Translations under genes and position numbers: made by a program
Shown here: in pieces, positions 26,670-34,664 of the stretch
How the letters are laid out: each line of letters begins with the position of its first letter
Numbering within the stretch: the first letter of the stretch is position 1
The notes under the pieces: model-generated
The model's database searches: none
What the model saw: only the letters and a program-made list of their open reading frames with translations
Told to the model about the DNA's origin: nothing
Source: Bacteroidales bacterium UBA1184
GTDB lineage: Bacteria; Bacteroidota; Bacteroidia; Bacteroidales; ML635J-15
Assembly: GCA_002310235.1 (NCBI GenBank)
Contig: DBYO01000048.1
Location: forward strand, 1-64,000
Length of the DNA stretch: 64,000 bases
Reading direction: 5' to 3'

Positions 26670-27839
26670 TCATTTCGTATATACACCCTTTATCGAACCA
26701 TACTTTTCGTCAAATTCGACCTTCAGGTTTTTATTCTTGAATATTTCGGCAGGCAGATGTCCCAGAAAACCACACTGAGGAACGGTAACCAAGCCTTTGT
26801 AATATGTAAAATCTTCGAAATCAACAGAAAGCGTCACCTCAGAAGGTATGCGGTAATAAAAACCTGTCTTTTTCTCCTTTTTCTTTAAATCGTATTGTCT
26901 GCCATAGAAATTGCTAATCTCTTTTGTCGCATTTCCATTCTTGAGTGTCAGATATACAGGCTCCGAGCTTTCTGTCTTCTGACTTACAACTTCATCATCG
27001 GAAGTAATGTAGCAAATAGGAATTTTCTCTTCTACAAGATCTGCCTGTGGTGTATAATAAAACACATATTCCTCGGTTTGTTTGATAATCTTACCAACAA
27101 ACAATTCTAGATAACGGGCTTCCATATTCTTTAATTCACTGACCATCACCTCGATATCAGCCGGAGGCGTGTCGGTGTCGAACTGAGCAGTAAGTATCTT
27201 GAATAGTCGTTTCCTTATCTTTATTATGTAGTTGGCAGCCTCTTCAGCTTTCATTTCTTCATCCTTACTAACGATTACCGTATTATAAATAGGTATCTTC
27301 TGGAAAACAGAATCAATCTCCACCACTTTGTAAGTTGTGTCGGTGTTGCCAATAAAGTTGCGCTTCACACCATAATCTGTAAAAATAGGAGTCTTCAAAT
27401 TCGACTCTTTGGTAAAATGACTATCACTGTCAGAAGACGACATGTCGGACGGCTTGCCACAATTATATCCTACAATAATACCCTTGTTGTTGTAAACGAT
27501 ATTCGCCTCCCGGTCACTAACTACCATAAAACAAGCATTGGGGTCTGGCTGCTGTATCCTAGTTATCTGTACATTATCAATAACTATATCCGACGAAGCC
27601 GTTGTTGGCACATTCTTTATGCACAGATATTTTTCTGCATATTTATAATAAGGACCTGGAATGAGAGATTCCTTGGTAATTTTCATCCTGATTTCAAGAG
27701 TTGTCTGTGGCAAATAATAAATGCTAGAATTCTTTTTAATCTTGATATTCTGCTCAGTAAGAGGAAACACATTTATCTGGGCGCAGCAATAAAGCATTGC
27801 AAACATTACCAAAACAACCGTCATGCTAAACCTTTTCAT
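26670..27839 (-). CDS. DUF4831 family secreted protein
   Basis: 389 residues. The signal peptide MKRFSMTVVLVMFAMLYCCAQ ends near residue 21. The middle section with EEAANYIIKIRKRLFKILTAQ, then YLELFVGK and the VFYYTP phrase matches the DUF4831 pattern of Bacteroidota, a periplasmic or surface beta-rich family without a known function. ATG 27839 is used; ATG 27860 adds 7 residues and would be nearly leaderless relative to the TATCTTTG box at 27867-27874. The Omp85-like gene follows. Confidence 0.85.
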   Translation of the reverse strand: MKRFSMTVVLVMFAMLYCCAQINVFPLTEQNIKIKKNSSIYYLPQTTLEIRMKITKESLIPGPYYKYAEKYLCIKNVPTTASSDIVIDNVQITRIQQPDPNACFMVVSDREANIVYNNKGIIVGYNCGKPSDMSSSDSDSHFTKESNLKTPIFTDYGVKRNFIGNTDTTYKVVEIDSVFQKIPIYNTVIVSKDEEMKAEEAANYIIKIRKRLFKILTAQFDTDTPPADIEVMVSELKNMEARYLELFVGKIIKQTEEYVFYYTPQADLVEEKIPICYITSDDEVVSQKTESSEPVYLTLKNGNATKEISNFYGRQYDLKKKEKKTGFYYRIPSEVTLSVDFEDFTYYKGLVTVPQCGFLGHLPAEIFKNKNLKVEFDEKYGSIKGVYTK

Positions 27840-27866
27840 AAAGAAATACTTTTTAAACATTGTGTG

Positions 27867-27874
27867 CAAAGATA
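27867..27874 (-). promoter_or_regulatory. -7 box (TATCTTTG) of the DUF4831 gene
   Basis: Exact -7 consensus on the minus strand, 27 nt upstream of ATG 27839. A TTG inside this box would otherwise open the reading frame, which is why the downstream ATG is preferred. Confidence 0.5.
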
Positions 27875-27897
27875 CAATATTATTTTAGAACACTAGT

Positions 27898-29418
27898 TCA
27901 ACACATAGATTTTTCAACACTCCTACAGACCTCAGGCAGAGAATCGATAATGTCGGTAGCCAAGGTTGACATTACCCCCAACCTGCTGGTTGCCAATTTG
28001 CCAGCCTCGCCATGCAACCACACGCCTATCATCGCAGCTTCGTTGACACCATATCCCTGAGCCAACAACGACGCGATAACACCAGTAAGCACATCACCAC
28101 TTCCGCCTGTGGCTATACCAGGATTGCGTCCGTTGTACATAACCACACGCCCGTCAGTCAGCGAAATTGCCGTTACACCGCCTTTTAGGACAACCACCGA
28201 GTTGTGTGAGCGGGAAAAATCCGACATAATTTTCAGCTTTTCCAACGTTGACGACATTTTTCCAAACAGCCGTTCAAACTCTTTCGGATGCGGTGTCAAC
28301 ACACAATTTGCAATGCTCGCCAACTTTGTGCTGTCGGTAGCAAGGATATTAAGAGCGTCGGCATCCATAACCATTGGCTTGCCACAATTAATCAGAGAAT
28401 CAACTTTAGCCACAGCACTGCTGCCGACGCCAATGCCAGGACCGATGCCAACAGATGAATATTTTTCAACATTCATTGTCTTGGTGTTAAAGATGTTGTC
28501 GCCATCTAATTCAAGCATAGCTTCTGGCACAGCGACCTGCATTATGTTTGAAATTTCGACAGGAACGTGCACAGTAAGAAGTCCCACGCCTGCCCTCATG
28601 CACGCAAGCGATGCCATTATTGCTGCACCAGCTTTTCCAACGCCTCCGGCCACTAGCAAAGCATGACCAAAAGTTCCCTTGTGGTCGAAATCGTGTCGCG
28701 GTTTGATAAGTTTCACAATGTCGGCCTTTTCAAGATAGCAGAACTCGGTGACGAACGACGACAACGAATCCTTGTCATGACCAATGTCAACTATACGAAT
28801 ATCACCATAGTACATCGAATTTTCGGCAAGCATTGCCGATAGATGGTAGTCTTGTATCGACAAAGTAAGGTCTGCCTTCACTATAGCACCGTCGTTTCTG
28901 CTGTTGTCGTCAGCAAAAAGACCAGATGGAATATCTATAGAAATAGTTTTGCCATGAGTTTTATTTATCGCTTCAATTACCTTAGCGCAATCACCTGTGA
29001 CACTGCGACTAAGACCAGTGCCAAAGATTGCATCTACAATAATTGCATTGTCGTCAAAAGCCAAGGTGGACAAATCACAGCCTGACAATGATACCGTATT
29101 GATTTTTAATTCTTTAAGTTTATCTAGATTTATCAGACACTCTTGACTTATATTTTGTGAGAAGTCGCACAGAAAAACCTCTACACCAGCATTTGCTTCC
29201 ATTAGTTTACGCGCCAATCCAAGTCCATCGCCACCATTATTGCCGGTACCGGCAACAACCACAAACTTTTTCCCATCAAAATCGCCAACAATATGTTCAA
29301 CATGCTCAAACAGAGCGCACACAGCTCGTTCCATAAGTTTGTATGACGATATTCCAATAGCCGAGATTGTCATTTGATCCAGCTCCCGCGATTGTTTTGC
29401 TGATAAAATTTTTCTCAT
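27898..29418 (-). CDS. nnr: Bifunctional NAD(P)H-hydrate epimerase / ADP-dependent dehydratase
   Basis: 506 residues; repairs damaged NADHX/NADPHX. The N-terminal YjeF_N epimerase domain (about 1-215) shows VVAGTGNNGGDGLGLAR and DAIFGTGLSR. The C-terminal ribokinase-like dehydratase domain (about 225-506) carries GHALLVAGGVGKAGAA, GPGIG, LTPHPKEFERLFG and the catalytic ATGGSGDVLTGVI. The ATG at 29418 matches the start of the epimerase fold (MRKILSAKQSRELD) and lies after a TATCTTTG box at 29434-29441, so a longer N-terminus from 29466 is unlikely. Confidence 0.96.
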   Translation of the reverse strand: MRKILSAKQSRELDQMTISAIGISSYKLMERAVCALFEHVEHIVGDFDGKKFVVVAGTGNNGGDGLGLARKLMEANAGVEVFLCDFSQNISQECLINLDKLKELKINTVSLSGCDLSTLAFDDNAIIVDAIFGTGLSRSVTGDCAKVIEAINKTHGKTISIDIPSGLFADDNSRNDGAIVKADLTLSIQDYHLSAMLAENSMYYGDIRIVDIGHDKDSLSSFVTEFCYLEKADIVKLIKPRHDFDHKGTFGHALLVAGGVGKAGAAIMASLACMRAGVGLLTVHVPVEISNIMQVAVPEAMLELDGDNIFNTKTMNVEKYSSVGIGPGIGVGSSAVAKVDSLINCGKPMVMDADALNILATDSTKLASIANCVLTPHPKEFERLFGKMSSTLEKLKIMSDFSRSHNSVVVLKGGVTAISLTDGRVVMYNGRNPGIATGGSGDVLTGVIASLLAQGYGVNEAAMIGVWLHGEAGKLATSRLGVMSTLATDIIDSLPEVCRSVEKSMC

Positions 29419-29433
29419 AGCGCAAATTTTTAG

Positions 29434-29441
29434 CAAAGATA
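29434..29441 (-). promoter_or_regulatory. -7 box (TATCTTTG) of the nnr gene
   Basis: Exact TAnnTTTG on the minus strand, 15 nt upstream of the ATG, so the mRNA leader would be very short. Confidence 0.5.
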
Positions 29442-29574
29442 CCAAAAATACAAAAAGATATAGCATAAATTATGTAGTTATGATTGGGTCGTCGCACTTC
29501 CGTATATTTTTTTGTTTTTTTTGAAACTTTTTTTTCAAGCAGTCGTATAAGCGATTAGGTTTATTAAATAAGAA

Positions 29575-30435
29575 ATGAGACAATTAAAAATTACTAAATC
29601 GATTACCAATCGCGAGAGTGCATCGTTGGACAAGTATTTGCAGGAGATTGGTAAAGAAGAACTTATCACAGTAGAAGAAGAGGTCGAATTGGCCCAGAGA
29701 ATCAGAAAAGGCGACCGACAGGCATTAGAAAAACTCACAAAGGCAAATTTGAGATTTGTTGTTTCTGTAGCAAAACAATATCAGAATCAAGGCTTAAGCC
29801 TCCCCGACCTTATTAACGAAGGTAACCTGGGACTTATCAGAGCAGCCGAGAAATTTGACGAAACTAGAGGTTTCAAGTTCATATCTTATGCTGTATGGTG
29901 GATTAGACAATCCATCCTTCAGGCATTGGCCGAACAAGCAAGAATTGTACGACTTCCACTAAATCAGGTTGGTTCGCTTAACAAAATCAACAAAGCCTAC
30001 TCGCGATTCGAGCAGGAAAACGAACGCCGTCCTACCTCTGAAGAACTTGCAAAAGTGCTCGATATGCCCGAAGATAAAATTTCGGACACTCTTAAGGTTT
30101 CGGGACGCCACGTTTCAATGGATGCTCCATTTGCAAACGGCGAAGATAATAGTCTTGTCGATGTGCTCGAAAACACCGACCTACCAAACACCGACTCCAA
30201 ACTTATAGAAGAGTCGCTTTCGAAGGAAATTGAACGCGTACTTGCAGCTCTCACCGAACGCGAAAGAGAAATTGTAAAAATGTTCTTCGGTATCGGTGGT
30301 CCCGAAAGAACCCTCGAGGAAATAAGCGACCAGTTTGGCCTCACTCGCGAACGCGTAAGACAGATTAAGGAAAAAGCCATAAGACGACTCAAACATTCCA
30401 ACAGAAGCAAACTGCTAAAGAGTTACTTAGGCTAA
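29575..30435 (+). CDS. rpoD: Primary RNA polymerase sigma factor RpoD (SigA, short Bacteroidota form)
   Basis: 286 residues, without the long N-terminal region of proteobacterial sigma70. Region 1.2 is SLDKYLQEIGKEELIT. Region 2 includes the core-binding RFVVSVAKQYQNQGLSLPDL and the -10 reading helix (FKFISYAVWWIRQSI). Region 3 and region 4 follow, with EREREIVKMFFGI and the C-terminal HTH LTRERVRQIKEKAIRRLKH. This form recognises the TTTG/TAnnTTTG promoters seen throughout the window. A strong terminator follows. Confidence 0.97.
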   Translation: MRQLKITKSITNRESASLDKYLQEIGKEELITVEEEVELAQRIRKGDRQALEKLTKANLRFVVSVAKQYQNQGLSLPDLINEGNLGLIRAAEKFDETRGFKFISYAVWWIRQSILQALAEQARIVRLPLNQVGSLNKINKAYSRFEQENERRPTSEELAKVLDMPEDKISDTLKVSGRHVSMDAPFANGEDNSLVDVLENTDLPNTDSKLIEESLSKEIERVLAALTEREREIVKMFFGIGGPERTLEEISDQFGLTRERVRQIKEKAIRRLKHSNRSKLLKSYLG

Positions 30436-30442
30436 AAAAAAT

Positions 30443-30472
30443 AAAAAAGCGTCTCGATAGACGCTTTTTTTA
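30443..30472. terminator. Bidirectional rho-independent terminator between rpoD and clpC
   Basis: GCGTCT (30449-30454), loop CGAT, AGACGC (30459-30464), with an A-run before and a T-run after. Confidence 0.88.
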
Positions 30473-30488
30473 TTTAACAATCTCACTA

Positions 30489-33011
30489 TTATTCTTTTGA
30501 TAACGAGACTTTCATTCCTTCTTTCTCATCAAACTCAAGAGTTATAAGATTTTCCGTTGATACATCGGCCTTTATTATGTACTCAGCCAGAACATCTTCA
30601 ACATATCTCTGTATAGCTCGTTTCAAATGTCTAGCACCAAACTTAGGATCGTAACCCTTTTCAACAATAAAGTCTTTTGCCGACTGCTCAATCTTAAGCG
30701 AGAATCCCATATCCTTAACCCTGTCGTAAAGTCCAGCAAGCTCAATATCAATAATCTTGCAGATGTCGTCCTTGGTAAGAGTGTTGAACTGAACAATATC
30801 ATCGATACGATTTATGAACTCAGGCGAGAATGTCTTTTTTAATGCATTCTCAATCACAGACTTAGTATTTTCGAGATATGCATCTTTCCTTGCTTGAGTA
30901 TCGAATCCGACACCAACGCCAAAATCCGACAACTGACGCGAACCGATATTCGAAGTCATTATCAATATGGTATTCTTGAAATCTATCTTTCTGCCAGAGC
31001 TGTCGGTAAGACGACCTTCGTCAAGTATCTGAAGCAGAATGTTGAACACATCAGGATGTGCCTTCTCTATTTCGTCGAGAAGCACAACCGAATATGGTTT
31101 GCGACGCACTCGCTCTGTAAGCTGACCGCCTTCCTCATAACCAACGTATCCTGGAGGCGCACCCACCAGACGCGACACAGCAAACTTTTCCATATACTCG
31201 CTCATATCTATACGAATGAGAGCATCTTCGGTGTCGAACAAGTATTTCGCAAGAATCTTAGCCAACTGAGTCTTACCCACACCAGTAGGTCCAAGGAAGA
31301 TAAACGTTCCAATAGGCTTGTTCGGATCTTTCAGCCCGGCACGATTCCTATGTATTGCATTAACCACCTTGCCGATAGCTTCGTCCTGACCGATGATTTT
31401 GCCAGAAAGAGCTTCACCCATTTCGAGCAGACGCGCGCCCTCGGTCTGTGCGACACGCTTGACGGGAACACCTGAAATCATAGCCACAACCTCGGCAACT
31501 TCCTCTTCTGTAATGAGTTTCTTGTCGTCGTTCATGTCGTTCATCCACTGCTTCTTCAACTGCTCTACCGACATTTCAATCTCACGTTCCTTGTCTCTAT
31601 ATGCTGCAGCAACTTCAAATTGCTGATCTTTTACCGACTGCATCTTCTGATCGCGTGTTTTCTGCAATTCCGACTCAAGTTCTAGAATCTTGTTCGGGAC
31701 AGAAACCTTGAATGTATGCACCCTTGCTCCAGCTTCATCCATAGCATCAATAGCCTTGTCGGGCTGTGCGCGGTCGCTTATGTACCTGTCGGTAAGCTTA
31801 ACGCAGGCTTCAATAGCCTTGTCGGAATACACAACTTTATGGTAGTCTTCGTATTTGCCCTTTACCCTATGCAATATATTTATGGTATCCTCAACAGTTG
31901 GCGACTCTACTATAACTTTCTGGAAACGACGTTCCAAAGCACCATCACGCTCTATCTTGCGATATTCGTCAAGCGTTGTCGAGCCTATGCACTGTATTTC
32001 GCCACGAGCAAGAGCTGGCTTCAAAATATTTGCAGCATCAAAATTACCAGAGGTGTCACCAGCTCCGACTATAGTATGAATTTCATCGATAAATAAAATG
32101 ACATCTGGACAAGCCTTAAGTTCATCAATAAGATCGGTCATCCTTTCCTCAAACTGTCCACGATACATTGTTCCAGCCACCATCGATGTCATATTTAACA
32201 TAATGAGCTTCTTATCAAACAACACATGTGAAACTTCCTTCTTCACAATCTTAGTGGCAAGAGCCTCGATTATTGCCGACTTACCTACACCTGGTTCACC
32301 TATCAGCACTGGATTGTTTTTTCTACGGCGCGACAATATTTGCGTAATACGATTTATTTCGGTTTCACGACCATACACCGGATCTAGCTTATCTTCCATA
32401 GCGGCAGCCGTAAGGTCAACGCCAAACTGATCGAGCATAGGAGTTTTCGACTTACTGCGCATATTGCGTCTTCTATGATTGTTGGAATGGTCTTCAACCC
32501 TGTCGAAGTTAGAAAACTCCATGCCGTCGTCAGGCATGTCATCGTCAATATCGTTATTGTCCTCATCCTGCACCATTTCCCATTCTCCTATTTCCATAGT
32601 CATCCTGAACAAATCGTACCCAAGGTTGAACTTGTCGAGCACAAGCAACAAGTTGCTAGGAACTTTAAGAATGGCTAATAGCAAATGATTGGTATTTATT
32701 TCGCTGCTACCCAACGATATAGCTTCAGAATGCATGAATAAACGAATCCGCGAAATAGGCTTGCTATCCACTACATCTTCGGGATTTGTAAGAGCCAGTT
32801 CCGCCGATTTATAGTTTGCCTCAATAGCACGTTTCAATTCTGCCGTATTAACATTAAGTTCCTTAAGTTTCTGCATGGCCTCGCAATCGGCATTGCGAAT
32901 AATGCCCAATAACAAATGCTCGGGACAAAGCATACTGCTGCCAAGCCTTACTGCTTCTTCCTTGCCGTATTGCCACGTGTCAATCAGCGACTGGGAATAA
33001 TTCTTTTCCAT
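30489..33011 (-). CDS. clpC: ATP-dependent Clp protease ATPase subunit ClpC
   Basis: 840 residues. The N-terminal Clp repeat pair (from MEKNYSQSLIDT to about 150), the first AAA+ module (GEPGVGKSAIIEAL, VILFIDEIHTIVGAG), a coiled-coil M-domain with a UVR-like segment (about 450-490), and the second AAA+ module (GPTGVGKTQLAKILA, VVLLDEIEKAHPDVFN) give the ClpC layout. It unfolds substrates for ClpP. ATG 33011 is chosen because the family begins there and a TATTTTTG box (33031-33038) lies just upstream; the extension to 33134 would overlap the next gene. Confidence 0.96.
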   Translation of the reverse strand: MEKNYSQSLIDTWQYGKEEAVRLGSSMLCPEHLLLGIIRNADCEAMQKLKELNVNTAELKRAIEANYKSAELALTNPEDVVDSKPISRIRLFMHSEAISLGSSEINTNHLLLAILKVPSNLLLVLDKFNLGYDLFRMTMEIGEWEMVQDEDNNDIDDDMPDDGMEFSNFDRVEDHSNNHRRRNMRSKSKTPMLDQFGVDLTAAAMEDKLDPVYGRETEINRITQILSRRRKNNPVLIGEPGVGKSAIIEALATKIVKKEVSHVLFDKKLIMLNMTSMVAGTMYRGQFEERMTDLIDELKACPDVILFIDEIHTIVGAGDTSGNFDAANILKPALARGEIQCIGSTTLDEYRKIERDGALERRFQKVIVESPTVEDTINILHRVKGKYEDYHKVVYSDKAIEACVKLTDRYISDRAQPDKAIDAMDEAGARVHTFKVSVPNKILELESELQKTRDQKMQSVKDQQFEVAAAYRDKEREIEMSVEQLKKQWMNDMNDDKKLITEEEVAEVVAMISGVPVKRVAQTEGARLLEMGEALSGKIIGQDEAIGKVVNAIHRNRAGLKDPNKPIGTFIFLGPTGVGKTQLAKILAKYLFDTEDALIRIDMSEYMEKFAVSRLVGAPPGYVGYEEGGQLTERVRRKPYSVVLLDEIEKAHPDVFNILLQILDEGRLTDSSGRKIDFKNTILIMTSNIGSRQLSDFGVGVGFDTQARKDAYLENTKSVIENALKKTFSPEFINRIDDIVQFNTLTKDDICKIIDIELAGLYDRVKDMGFSLKIEQSAKDFIVEKGYDPKFGARHLKRAIQRYVEDVLAEYIIKADVSTENLITLEFDEKEGMKVSLSKE

Positions 33012-33030
33012 TATACTTTTATTTGAAACG

Positions 33031-33038
33031 CAAAAATA
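33031..33038 (-). promoter_or_regulatory. -7 box (TATTTTTG) of clpC
   Basis: Exact -7 consensus on the minus strand, about 20 nt upstream of the clpC ATG. Confidence 0.5.
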
Positions 33039-33099
33039 AAACTTTTCTGCGGGATAGAGAACGATGCTATAATAAAATAGGTATATTTTCCAAAACAGA

Positions 33100-33624
33100 C
33101 TATACCTTATGCCCGTTGGGAGAATAACAATCAAAAGTGGAATCCGAATACATAATCAAAATTCTCTCAATTATTTTTTGTGTATTCGACAACCTTGCAA
33201 ACGAATTACTCTCTTGATTTTCAAGATCATTATCCTCATAAATTGGAGTTTCTAAAGCCGGTTTAACTGGTTCTGGATCGTAAATATTTGGCTGAGTATC
33301 GATGAAGTCCTTTTTTTTGCCGTTATTTTCAATTAAAGTGTCGCTAGAGCTTGACGAGAAAGAATTAAACAGATCTGGCTCAACATTAGCAGGACTTGAC
33401 AATTTTTGATCAGGAGACTTATACATTTCTCCACGACCAAACATTAACCACTCGGGATTTATACCACGGAAGCGTTCCAATATTTTCATCACTAGGTCAA
33501 GCGAAACATTATTTCTACCAGAAAGATAATGCGAGAGGCGAGAACCTATTATTCCAATTTCATCTGCAAACTTTCCTGCAGACATGTTCTCAGACTCCAT
33601 TATTTTTTTAATTCTTTCTATCAT
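33100..33624 (-). CDS. XRE-family transcriptional regulator
   Basis: 174 residues. The N-terminal helix-turn-helix (1-70: ERIKKIMESENMSAGKFADE, then SRLSHYLSGRNNVSLDLVMK) is XRE/Cro-like and ends with the NPEWLMFGRGEM phrase common in Bacteroidota regulators. The rest (about 75-150) is Ser/Glu/Pro-rich and probably disordered, followed by a C-terminal helix near residue 150. The gene stands alone on the minus strand. A palindrome TTACA-AA-TGTAA lies 22 nt upstream and contains its likely -7 box, so autoregulation is plausible. Four more copies of this palindrome are in the gap beyond it. Confidence 0.88.
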   Translation of the reverse strand: MIERIKKIMESENMSAGKFADEIGIIGSRLSHYLSGRNNVSLDLVMKILERFRGINPEWLMFGRGEMYKSPDQKLSSPANVEPDLFNSFSSSSSDTLIENNGKKKDFIDTQPNIYDPEPVKPALETPIYEDNDLENQESNSFARLSNTQKIIERILIMYSDSTFDCYSPNGHKV

Positions 33625-33645
33625 ATTTTTAAGTAGTTTTTGAGT

Positions 33646-33657
33646 TTACAAATGTAA
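33646..33657. promoter_or_regulatory. Operator-like palindrome TTACA-AA-TGTAA, overlapping the XRE promoter
   Basis: Perfect 5-bp arms. On the minus strand it reads TTACATTTGTAA and contains TACATTTG, an exact -7 box 21 nt before the XRE start, so binding there would block the promoter. Confidence 0.6.
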
Positions 33658-33702
33658 TATTAATTTTCTATACTATTGTAAAAAGTTATTAACACCACAT
33701 GC

Positions 33703-33718
33703 ATTTACATTTGTAAAT
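33703..33718. promoter_or_regulatory. Operator-like palindrome ATTTACA-TT-TGTAAAT
   Basis: 7-bp perfect arms around a TT centre; second copy of the motif, about 50 bp from the first. Confidence 0.55.
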
Positions 33719-34048
33719 TGTAAAATTAGTACAGAAAGCGAATAAAACACATAACACACTGACATACAATATGTATATGCATTATACCATACAATAAAGT
33801 ATTAGATTAAAACAACACACATACAATTCTGATTAATAACAATTTATGATACATAAACTATGCGGTATTTATGCTATATAGACGAAATATGACACATCGC
33901 AGCCAACTATTTGACATACATACTAAAACTAAAAATTCAAGCAAATAAACTAATTCACTGAATATGAGTGATTTAATATTTACAATACCTAAACATTTTA
34001 GTGCATTAACATTTGTTAAAAATACCCACTGGAAAATGATAAAAATAT

Positions 34049-34060
34049 TTACAATTGTAA
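34049..34060. promoter_or_regulatory. Operator-like palindrome TTACA-AT-TGTAA
   Basis: Perfect arms, centre AT; third copy of the motif. Confidence 0.5.
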
Positions 34061-34084
34061 TATGTTGAGCCTATATCTTATATG

Positions 34085-34096
34085 TTACATCTGTAT
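34085..34096. promoter_or_regulatory. Imperfect operator-like palindrome TTACA-TC-TGTAT
   Basis: One mismatch in the right arm; 25 bp from the previous copy. Confidence 0.35.
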
Positions 34097-34122
34097 TTTT
34101 ACAACCTTATCCTTTTGTCAAA

Positions 34123-34138
34123 TTTTACATTTGTAAAA
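34123..34138. promoter_or_regulatory. Operator-like palindrome TTTTACA-TT-TGTAAAA
   Basis: 7-bp perfect arms. On the plus strand TACATTTG inside it is also an exact -7 box, but no -33 at a suitable distance was found. Confidence 0.55.
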
Positions 34139-34324
34139 ATTAGGAGTTTGTTTGCAATTTCGAAAATCGTGTATTTGGGAAGATTTTTCTTTTTATAATA
34201 CAATCCTCGCTAAAACAAAATCTCCCCTATTTTACCCCTTAAAATAAGTCTATGATGTTGATGGCAATTTTAGATTTCTATTTTCACAAATTAAAAATGA
34301 GATTGCTATCACTTCAAATCTTTT

Positions 34325-34356
34325 TTTGGTTCACACAAAACAATATATTATTTTTG
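34325..34356 (+). promoter_or_regulatory. Consensus Bacteroidota promoter of the serpin operon
   Basis: TTTG (34325-34328), 20 nt, TATTTTTG (34349-34356): exact -33 and -7 boxes at ideal spacing. The transcript would begin near 34363. Confidence 0.8.
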
Positions 34357-34366
34357 CCATTCAATT

Positions 34367-34639
34367 ATGAATATATATAATAAGGTATCGGATTTGAAAA
34401 ATATACATGTTGATAGAATCAGCATGCATTATCCTTATATAAACGGCACGACAATTGCAAACACATCATTATTTCCTAAAACATTGAGGATGATGACTAG
34501 TCAAATATGCCACATAACAACAACAGATTCAGCATATTACACTAATTATCCTGACATTTTAAGCTGTCTAGGTTTCAAAAAAAAGGAACATGCTGAACTT
34601 CTACCCGATTTGAAGAAAAGAAAAACGTTTATTAATTAG
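34367..34639 (+). CDS. Possible 90-residue protein of unknown function at the head of the serpin transcript
   Basis: An open frame of 90 residues that begins about 4 nt after the inferred transcript start, so it would be translated almost leaderless, and ends just before the serpin frame. It has no signal peptide, no obvious domain, many Thr/Ile/His residues and a basic end (KKRKTFIN). It could be a real small protein, a translated leader, or a chance frame inside a 300-nt untranslated leader. No homologue comes to mind. Confidence 0.4.
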   Translation: MNIYNKVSDLKNIHVDRISMHYPYINGTTIANTSLFPKTLRMMTSQICHITTTDSAYYTNYPDILSCLGFKKKEHAELLPDLKKRKTFIN

Positions 34640-34664
34640 TTTGAAAAACATAAAAAAAGAAGAT

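Larger units (their letters stand above)
33625..34366. other. 742-nt AT-rich gap between the XRE gene and the serpin operon
   Basis: No gene is visible. It carries repeated TTACA-N2-TGTAA palindromes, the XRE promoter region at the left and a consensus promoter for the right-hand genes at 34325-34356. The stretch 33720-34040 is otherwise featureless and very AT-rich. Confidence 0.8.

Noticed and set aside
33625..34366. CRISPR array or tRNA in the AT-rich gap
   Set aside because: No regularly spaced repeats and no cloverleaf; the recurring TTACA-N2-TGTAA palindromes are irregularly spaced operator-like sites.
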